Shown here in pieces: positions 13,175 through 18,165 of a stretch of DNA of 18,165 nt. The translations under genes and the position numbers were made by a program. Positions within the stretch are counted from its first letter, which is position 1, and every line of letters begins with the position of its first letter. The notes beneath the pieces were generated by a model. That model had not been told where the DNA came from. It saw only the letters and a program-made list of their open reading frames with translations, and ran no database searches. Origin of the DNA: Sulfurimonas sp. (GTDB lineage Bacteria; Campylobacterota; Campylobacteria; Campylobacterales; Sulfurimonadaceae); assembly GCA_015487435.1 (NCBI GenBank), contig WFPU01000292.1, positions 1 through 18,165 on the forward strand, read 5' to 3'.

Positions 13175-14020
13175 GCAAATAATATCACCTATATTTTTAC
13201 TTAATGAAGAAGCAACAACTGCACATTTAACTTTCAATAAAAAACAAATATTATCTCTATGAGATGGAGTTAAACACTCATAGTTACCCATCCCTTTACT
13301 TATCACTAAATCAACCCTATCAAATAAATTTTTAGCGTCTGATGTTGCGCGATTGTAAGTGAAACCTGGAGTATTTACTCCACTATCAACAAGATTACAA
13401 AGCTTATCAAGATTAGCCTCTAATGCTTCAATCATCGTTACATCATTTATTATTGGATTGCCCCTAACCATATAATACACCTCAACATGAGAAAATAATT
13501 CTTGAAGTGTCTCAATAAACATATAATCAAAAATATGTTCACCTACGTTATCACCAATTACTAAAATTTGTTTAGCTTTTTTTATCTCAATTTCTAGTTT
13601 ATCAAAATCATCATGCGCGAACTCTGTCTCAAAAATCTTCTCAAATTCCTCTTCCAAATCAAATTCAACACATGCGGCTAAATCTATTACATTTCCAGCT
13701 ACTGCAATTTTTGTAGCAGTTAAAAATTTATTATCTGAGTTTTTGAGTTTTTCTTTTAAAAGGGGGACAAAAGAAAGTGCTTTTTTTGTTGAGAGTTTTT
13801 TAACTTCATCATACAAATCTTTTTTATTTGCTAACTCTGCCATTTTTTCATATACATAAGAAGCTACTTCTGGGGGACTTTCTTCAAATGAAAAATTTTT
13901 ACTCATCTCTTTTATAGTGGAAGTTATTCTATTTGTTAGTACTTTATCAGCACCAATTGCATTCGCAACTTTAGAACTTTGATTTATTATACATTCTATA
14001 CATGCTATATCTATATTCAT
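13163..14020 (-). CDS. DUF89-family (ARMT1-like) predicted metal-dependent phosphatase
   Basis: The 285-residue protein has the DUF89 signatures in order: N-terminal C7-x2-C10 with a following Q (CIECIINQ), KIAVAGNVIDL (about 105-115), ILVIGDNVGEHIFDYMFIETL with the metal-binding D-N-x-G-E, YMVRGNPIINDVTMIEA and LVISKGMGNYECL. The N-terminal CxxC is typical of the prokaryotic subfamily. DUF89 proteins are metal-dependent phosphatases thought to clear damaged phosphometabolites; the substrate of this one cannot be told. It starts three bases after the stop of the coiled-coil gene (TAATTTATG) with no Shine-Dalgarno sequence, so translation is probably coupled. It closes the transcription unit convergently with the M6 protease genes. 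Confidence 0.85.
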   Translation of the reverse strand: MNIDIACIECIINQSSKVANAIGADKVLTNRITSTIKEMSKNFSFEESPPEVASYVYEKMAELANKKDLYDEVKKLSTKKALSFVPLLKEKLKNSDNKFLTATKIAVAGNVIDLAACVEFDLEEEFEKIFETEFAHDDFDKLEIEIKKAKQILVIGDNVGEHIFDYMFIETLQELFSHVEVYYMVRGNPIINDVTMIEALEANLDKLCNLVDSGVNTPGFTYNRATSDAKNLFDRVDLVISKGMGNYECLTPSHRDNICFLLKVKCAVVASSLSKNIGDIICKID

Positions 14021-14023
14021 AAA

Positions 14024-14494
14024 TTATTTTGTGTGTTCATCAATGGCCTTGTTCCACATCATTTTGTATTTTCTGCGCATAAACTCTACTTCTTGCTGAG
14101 AAAGTTTTAGTTGTTCTGTAAGTGTAGCTATAGTTTTCCTATCTTCATCATATAACTCTTGAAGTGAATTTAGGGCTTCTTTTAAAAATCTGTTTTCAAC
14201 TCTTACTGCTTCAAGTGTTTCATCTTTAGAGTCAAGCACTTTTTCATGTAGATTTATTATTGTGCCTATAGTTTTTTCAATAAATTCTGGTTGAACAACT
14301 AGTTCATGAGTATTTCGTTGTGATAGTTCAGCAAGTTTAGTAGGTACAACTTCTTGTACCCCTTTTGATGGGTCAATCATTCTTATACCATCTTCAACTT
14401 TTACATTAAGTTTACCACGTTCACACATATCATCTATAGCTTGAATATCTAAGCCTGTTAACTCCATATACTCTTCGTCATTCATCCACTTCAT
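14024..14494 (-). CDS. Campylobacterota-specific HTH-plus-coiled-coil protein (Cj0703-like)
   Basis: The 156-residue protein has no function known to me. Residues 5-45 (EEYMELTGLDIQAIDDMCER and following) look like a small MerR/excisionase-type helix-turn-helix, and residues 60-150 are a long charged helix with heptad-like spacing (EFIEKTIGTIINLHEKVLDS, RFLKEALNSLQELYDEDRKT, EQLKLSQQEVEFMRRKYKMM), that is, a probable coiled coil. Its place just beyond purE matches the small hypothetical gene between purE and glyQ in Campylobacter jejuni; I believe the family is DUF3972, from memory. AAGGGAAAA precedes the ATG. A DNA-binding or scaffolding role is a guess. The 150-bp gap to purE shows only weak inverted repeats (for example AAAGCT at 14530 and AGCTTT at 14549) and no clear promoter. 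Confidence 0.75.
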   Translation of the reverse strand: MKWMNDEEYMELTGLDIQAIDDMCERGKLNVKVEDGIRMIDPSKGVQEVVPTKLAELSQRNTHELVVQPEFIEKTIGTIINLHEKVLDSKDETLEAVRVENRFLKEALNSLQELYDEDRKTIATLTEQLKLSQQEVEFMRRKYKMMWNKAIDEHTK

Positions 14495-14644
14495 ACGTTT
14501 TCCCTTACTTATATACCCATCTTTCTCTCAAAGCTTTTGATTTTTTATAGCTTTAGGGGTTGTTTGGACTTTTTAGAAATAGCTAACACTTTGCACTATC
14601 CATTTTAAATCCCTACAGTTATAGTGGGCTTTTGCTCATTATGA

Positions 14645-15145
14645 TTATAAACTAATGATAGTCTCTATTTCCATCGAATCCATCTCAACTTTTTTAGCTT
14701 TAGTAATTCTATCTTCTTTTAGTTTTATACTTAACTCTTCATTGTCAAGCGCTAATATTTGCATAGCTAAATAAGCAGAGTTTATAGCTCCAGCTTTTCC
14801 TATAGCTACTGTAGCAACTGGCATTCCAGCTGGCATCTGAACAGTTGAAAGCAATGCATCTATTCCAGATAATGCTGAAGCTGACATTGGTACACCAATA
14901 ATTGGTTTAACAGTTTTAGAAGATAAAACACCAGCTAAATGAGCAGCCATTCCAGCAGCTGCTATAAAACATTGAGCGCCTTTTTTTTCAGCTTCAGCAA
15001 TATACGTAGCTGTTCTCTCAGGTGAACGATGAGCAGATGATATAATTAGTTCATAATTAACACCAAACGCTTCAAGCGTGTCTGAACACGATTTCATAAC
15101 CTCATAATCACTTTTAGAACCCATCACTATTGATACAAATTTCAT
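14645..15145 (-). CDS. purE: N5-carboxyaminoimidazole ribonucleotide mutase
   Basis: PurE moves the carboxylate of N5-CAIR to form CAIR in de novo purine synthesis. The protein has 166 residues from the ATG at 15145, which has GGAG six bases upstream; an ATG four codons earlier falls inside that ribosome binding site region and is not favoured. Family motifs are complete: VSIVMGSKSDYEVM, the active-site ISSAHRSPERT (with H and R), FIAAAGMAAHLAGV, PIIGVPM and QMPAGMPVATVAIGKAGAINSAY. No purK is adjacent. It follows the U32 gene by about 60 nt, with a hairpin in the gap. Confidence 0.97.
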   Translation of the reverse strand: MKFVSIVMGSKSDYEVMKSCSDTLEAFGVNYELIISSAHRSPERTATYIAEAEKKGAQCFIAAAGMAAHLAGVLSSKTVKPIIGVPMSASALSGIDALLSTVQMPAGMPVATVAIGKAGAINSAYLAMQILALDNEELSIKLKEDRITKAKKVEMDSMEIETIISL

Positions 15146-15169
15146 TAACATCTCCATATTTATTTTTTA

Positions 15170-15197
15170 CATAAAATTAAATTATTGTAATTTTATG
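15170..15197. repeat. 10-bp-stem hairpin between the U32 gene and purE
   Basis: CATAAAATTA (15170-15179) pairs perfectly with TAATTTTATG (15188-15197) around an 8-nt loop. On the minus strand it is followed by an A-rich stretch, not a T-run, so it is not a classical terminator. It may be an mRNA processing or stability element that separates U32 from purE levels. Confidence 0.35.
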
Positions 15198-15206
15198 CAA
15201 TTATAT

Positions 15207-16499
15207 CTAATTTTTAGGATTTGTTCCCATGCTTACATCTGCTGGTACCCTTAAAAAAGTATATGCTGGCATATGAGTTGGCAAAGTTATTGGATTTAAA
15301 TTTCCACTATGTACTGATTCAAGTATTTTTTTATTTTTGCATAAAAGTTGCTTTAATTTTAAATAGATTTTACCATCACGCTCATATGTTGTACCTATCT
15401 CATTGTCAACTAATTCTATCTTGCTTCCAAGCGGTGCATGAATCTCAAGTTCATCTCCAGGTAATGTTTTGTACTTACATAAAAAATGGGTACCTTTTGA
15501 ATCTACTTGTCCACTAACTTGATGAGTGCCAAGTTGCATACTAAAGTCTAAACTTTGCGTATCATGTTTTTCAAATGGACGAGATACCAAATAAGCATCT
15601 GTATAACCACGATTTTGCAGAGATTCAAGTTCATATTGATATTTTTCATTATCTAATTTATCTTCATAATAATCATCTATTGCCATTCTATATGCTTTTG
15701 CGGTAGTAGCTGCATAATAAGCAGTTTTAGTACGACCCTCAATTTTTACAGAATCAACTACACCACTATCAAGAATCTCTTTCATATGCGAAGCAAGGTT
15801 GAGATCTTTTGCATTCATTATGTAAGTTCCAACACCCTCATCTTCTTCAAGTTTAAACAGTGTTCCAGTTTCAGGATTGTGCGCATACATCTCATACTCA
15901 AATCTACAATCATTTGCGCAACTTCCACGATTTGGAACACGACCACTTTGAAGTGTTGAGATTAAACAGCGTCCACTATACGCAAAACACATAGATCCAT
16001 GAACAAAAACTTCAAGCTCTAAATCAGGAAGCTCTTTTTTTATAGCCATTAAATCTTTAAGGGAGATTTCACGAGCGGTAATAATACGGGTAGCGCCCAT
16101 ATCATAATAAATTTGTGCATCTAAAACATTCATAACATTTGCTTGAGTTGAAAGATGAAGCGGCATATCAGGTGCCAATTCACTACAAAGCTTAAGCACA
16201 CCAGGGGTTGCAACTATAAAAGCATCTGGCTTTAGTTCAGACATTGCAACTATATGCTTTTTGAGAAGATTTATTTGTGAGTTAAAAGGAAATCCATTTA
16301 TAGTTGCATAAACTTTTTTACCCCTAGCATGTGCATATTCTATACCTTGTGCAAATTCTTCCATAGAAAACTCTTTACCAGAGCGAATACGGAGGGAAAA
16401 ATGTGAAACTCCACCATAAACAGCATCTGCGCCAAAATCAAATGCGATTTTTAATTTTTCAAGTGTCCCTGCAGGGGAAAGAAGTTCTACTTTTTGCAT
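15207..16499 (-). CDS. U32-family protein (TrhP/PrtC-like)
   Basis: The 430-residue protein belongs to the U32 collagenase-like family, which includes the tRNA U34 hydroxylation protein TrhP (YegQ) and the historical protease PrtC. It begins VELLSPAGTLEKLKIAFDFG and has YGGVSHFSLR, HLSTQANVMN and the family signature EVFVHGSMCFAYSGRCLIST followed by NRGSCANDCRFEY. These supply C171, C178, C194 and C198, the cysteines that in characterised relatives hold an iron-sulfur cluster. A tRNA-modifying role is therefore more likely than proteolysis. I chose the ATG at 16499, overlapping the cheZ stop as TGATG; a TTG one codon earlier is possible. It is the neighbour of cheZ in Helicobacter (HP0169-HP0170) and Campylobacter too, as I recall, though no functional link is known to me. 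Confidence 0.9.
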   Translation of the reverse strand: MQKVELLSPAGTLEKLKIAFDFGADAVYGGVSHFSLRIRSGKEFSMEEFAQGIEYAHARGKKVYATINGFPFNSQINLLKKHIVAMSELKPDAFIVATPGVLKLCSELAPDMPLHLSTQANVMNVLDAQIYYDMGATRIITAREISLKDLMAIKKELPDLELEVFVHGSMCFAYSGRCLISTLQSGRVPNRGSCANDCRFEYEMYAHNPETGTLFKLEEDEGVGTYIMNAKDLNLASHMKEILDSGVVDSVKIEGRTKTAYYAATTAKAYRMAIDDYYEDKLDNEKYQYELESLQNRGYTDAYLVSRPFEKHDTQSLDFSMQLGTHQVSGQVDSKGTHFLCKYKTLPGDELEIHAPLGSKIELVDNEIGTTYERDGKIYLKLKQLLCKNKKILESVHSGNLNPITLPTHMPAYTFLRVPADVSMGTNPKN

Positions 16500-17200
16500 C
16501 AATTCCCAAATTGTTCTAAAAGTGCTTCTATATCATCACTAGAAGCTATATCATTATGTTCATCTCCAGCAATATGTTGAGCAGATGACACACGGTTATC
16601 ATCATCTATCTTACCCTCAAACAAAGTATTCATATATCTTGAAAGGGCACGCATAACATTTATTACACGCTCAATTTTTTGACGATGAATATCTTGATAT
16701 TGCATAATATCCATTACACTCATAATTGAATTACCACTATTTTGTAATATTTCAAGTGTATTGTTTGCACTATTTAACGCATCTTCATTTTGTTCTAAAG
16801 AAGTTTTAAAAGCTACTACATCAGGAAATTTTGTAGAGAGTTTGGTAAAAAGTTCAATATTTGCACTAAACACATCTATAGATTTTTGTACATTTTCTTC
16901 TTTTTCCATTAACTCATTACTAATGTTTTCTATAATATCAAAAATCTCACTAGCTTTTTCTTCACTCTCTTTTGTTACATCATCAAGTTGATGGACCATT
17001 TTATTTTCATCAGTTGCAGGAAGTGGCCAGCGGTGAGAAGTTTCTTCGCTATAACCTTTAGGAATATTCTCATCACTTTCTTGGTTTTCAATCTCCTCAA
17101 TCTCCTCTTGAGCAGTTTCATCTATATCCTTAGATAAGTCATCCATATCTGTATCTTCAATATCTCCACTCATCAATGCATCTAATTCTTCTTGAGTCAT
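16499..17200 (-). CDS. cheZ: Remote CheZ-type CheY-P phosphatase
   Basis: The 233-residue protein ends the chemotaxis signal by dephosphorylating CheY-P. The catalytic segment is MDIMQYQDIHRQKIERVINVM (split here at about 163-183), where D170 and Q174 take the places of the CheZ acid and glutamine. Residues 75-155 are helical and would form the hairpin dimer. The N-terminus TQEELDALMSG resembles the CheY-binding peptide of FliM (SQxEIDALL), and the C-terminus SSDDIEALLEQFG repeats the same pattern in the place of the classical CheZ CheY-tethering tail. Residues 12-70 are acidic and probably disordered. AGGGAAG precedes the ATG. The gene is divergent from the histidinol-phosphatase gene and leads the cheZ-U32-purE block, the arrangement of Helicobacter and Campylobacter. 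Confidence 0.85.
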   Translation of the reverse strand: MTQEELDALMSGDIEDTDMDDLSKDIDETAQEEIEEIENQESDENIPKGYSEETSHRWPLPATDENKMVHQLDDVTKESEEKASEIFDIIENISNELMEKEENVQKSIDVFSANIELFTKLSTKFPDVVAFKTSLEQNEDALNSANNTLEILQNSGNSIMSVMDIMQYQDIHRQKIERVINVMRALSRYMNTLFEGKIDDDNRVSSAQHIAGDEHNDIASSDDIEALLEQFGN

Positions 17201-17233
17201 AAGTCTTCCCTAGATTAATTTAATTATTAACAC

Positions 17234-17243
17234 TATAATAGCA
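17234..17243. promoter_or_regulatory. Overlapping divergent -10 boxes for cheZ and the histidinol-phosphatase gene
   Basis: The plus strand reads TATAAT at 17234-17239; the minus strand reads TGCTATTAT from 17243 to 17235. One AT-rich segment can thus serve as -10 box in both directions, with predicted starts about 20-28 bp from each start codon. The 66-bp intergenic space contains no other promoter-like sequence. Confidence 0.45.
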
Positions 17244-17266
17244 TAAATAAAATAAAAGTTATACAA

Positions 17267-18046
17267 ATGAAAGTAGATTTACATAATCACACAACTCTTT
17301 GCAATCACGCCACTGGAACCATAGATGATTACATCAAAATAGCTATAAAAAATGGTGTAAGATACTATGGTTTTTCCGATCATGCTCCTATGAATTTTGA
17401 ACTTCAATATCGTATGAGTTTTGAACAGATGAAAGAGTATGAACAAGATATTAGGCTACTAAAACAAAAGTATAAAAATGAGTGTGAGATTTTACTTGGA
17501 TATGAAGTGGATTACATAAAAGGGCATATTGATGAGCGTGTTTTAAATGCTAATGTAGACTATTTAATTGGATCAGTCCACTTCATAGACAAATGGGGAT
17601 TTGATAATCCTGAGTTTATTGGAAAATATGCTAATAAAGATATAGATGAAATTTGGCAAGAATATTTTGATACAGTTGAAGAGATGGCAGATACAGAACT
17701 TTTTGATATAGTTGGGCATATAGATTTAATAAAAATTTTCAAATTTATGCCAAAAAAAAATATCACTTCTCTCGCCATAAAAGCATTAAAAGCTATTAAA
17801 AAAGCTGGCATGGTAATAGAGATAAACAGTGCAGGATTTAGAAAACCAATAGGTGAAGCTTATCCCTCTTTGAATATTTTAAAAGAAGCATATAAATTAG
17901 GGATTGAGATAACATTCGGCTCAGATGCTCATGCCCCAGAGCAAGTTTGTTTAAATTATGAAAAAATAATAAAGATGGCAAAAGATGTTGGTTATACAAA
18001 ATGTGTTATTTTTAAAAAAAGAAAAAAATTATTTATAGATATTTAA
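17267..18046 (+). CDS. hisJ: PHP-family histidinol-phosphatase (HisJ type)
   Basis: The 259-residue protein is a PHP-domain phosphoesterase that would remove phosphate from L-histidinol phosphate in histidine synthesis. Metal-binding motifs are in order: DLHNHT (D4, H6, H8) with a further H14, GFSDHAP, GYEVDYI, IGSVHFID, IVGHIDLIK and the C-terminal GSDAHAPEQV. Length and the VGHIDLIK/GSDAHAPE pair fit the HisJ class rather than polymerase- or tRNA-associated PHP domains. The ATG has only a weak upstream AAAAG. No other his gene is in the window, so the pathway assignment is from family. The last 18 nt overlap the convergent gene on the other strand. Confidence 0.85.
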   Translation: MKVDLHNHTTLCNHATGTIDDYIKIAIKNGVRYYGFSDHAPMNFELQYRMSFEQMKEYEQDIRLLKQKYKNECEILLGYEVDYIKGHIDERVLNANVDYLIGSVHFIDKWGFDNPEFIGKYANKDIDEIWQEYFDTVEEMADTELFDIVGHIDLIKIFKFMPKKNITSLAIKALKAIKKAGMVIEINSAGFRKPIGEAYPSLNILKEAYKLGIEITFGSDAHAPEQVCLNYEKIIKMAKDVGYTKCVIFKKRKKLFIDI

Positions 18047-18163
18047 AGAGGTCTTCTCATTTTTTTCATTATCTTTTTTTAAAATTTGTAAAAAATCTTC
18101 TTTGCTATTAAACCCAACTGTCATATCATAACTTTTTAATGTTTTATAATCTATAAAATAAAC
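18029..18163 (-). CDS. C-terminal end of an unidentified minus-strand gene (runs off the right edge)
   Basis: An open minus-strand frame enters from the right edge and ends at TAA (18031-18029). The 44 visible residues start VYFIDYKTLKSYDMTVGFNS and continue KEDFLQILKKDNEKNEKTSL with a short tail. The composition is plausible for a real protein C-terminus and no competing frame is better, but I recognise no family. It converges with the histidinol-phosphatase gene and overlaps its 3' end. Confidence 0.45.
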   Translation of the reverse strand, partial: VYFIDYKTLKSYDMTVGFNSKEDFLQILKKDNEKNEKTSLNIYK

Positions 18164-18165
18164 TA

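Noticed and set aside
14495..14644. A regulatory RNA or promoter between purE and the coiled-coil gene
   Set aside because: Only 6-bp inverted repeats and a TATATA too close to the ribosome binding site are seen; nothing strong enough to call.
15146..15157. purE start four codons upstream
   Set aside because: The ATG at 15145 has GGAG at the right distance, and the extra residues overlap that ribosome binding site region.
1..18165. tRNA genes, rRNA genes, CRISPR arrays, insertion sequences with transposase
   Set aside because: I looked for cloverleaf arms, spaced repeats and transposase motifs on both strands and saw none. The only mobile-element candidate is the non-coding palindrome at 6374-6544.

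Overview
The window is AT-rich and its proteins look like those of Campylobacterota (formerly Epsilonproteobacteria), most plausibly a Sulfurimonas/Sulfurovum-type free-living member rather than Campylobacter or Helicobacter. The main evidence is the minus-strand block cheZ (remote, HP0170/Cj0700 type) - U32 protein - purE - small coiled-coil protein, with glyQ further along the same strand. From memory this is the order of Cj0700-Cj0704 in Campylobacter jejuni. Here about 10 kb of other genes separates the coiled-coil gene from glyQ. Recurrent extended -10 boxes (TGn followed by TATAAT, TACAAT or TATTAT) are a consistent promoter signature across the window.

Layout. 1-2318 (minus): a type II restriction-modification pair, an m5C methyltransferase followed by a BglII/BstYI-family endonuclease. 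The endonuclease stop codon overlaps the start of a RecD2-like helicase that runs off the left edge. 2398-6292 (minus): glyQ, then a cysteine-free secreted tandem rhodanese, an AroQ-type chorismate mutase, a PlsC acyltransferase and a CvfB-like S1 protein. 6293-6561: divergent promoters and a 171-bp imperfect palindrome with 20-bp terminal inverted repeats, lying between a predicted pyk promoter and the pyk ribosome binding site. 6562-8007 (plus): pyruvate kinase. 8069-9361: a patchwork of an outer-membrane barrel gene that has apparently lost its native start, a plus-strand gene remnant abutting it, and a Phd/YefM-RelE/ParE toxin-antitoxin pair. 9425-11377 (minus): an arsR-arsC-arsB operon with overlapping genes. 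11404-11459: a 42-bp perfect palindrome at the divergent arsR/protease promoters. 11489-13138 (plus): an M6-family metalloprotease lipoprotein with no propeptide, followed by a small secreted protein that looks like the missing M6 propeptide. 13163-17200 (minus): DUF89 protein, coiled-coil protein, purE, U32 protein, cheZ. 17267-18046 (plus): a PHP-family histidinol-phosphatase, converging on the end of an unidentified minus-strand gene.

The most unusual points are the protease and propeptide encoded as separate proteins in protease-first order, the pyk leader palindrome (a candidate miniature mobile element that would be transcribed into the leader), a tandem rhodanese with no cysteine at all, and a CheZ with a FliM-like short motif at both ends. 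Housekeeping genes (glyQ, purE, pyk, plsC, cheZ) alternate with accessory modules (restriction-modification, toxin-antitoxin, arsenic resistance, secreted protease), so the region looks like a place where cargo has accumulated between conserved genes.
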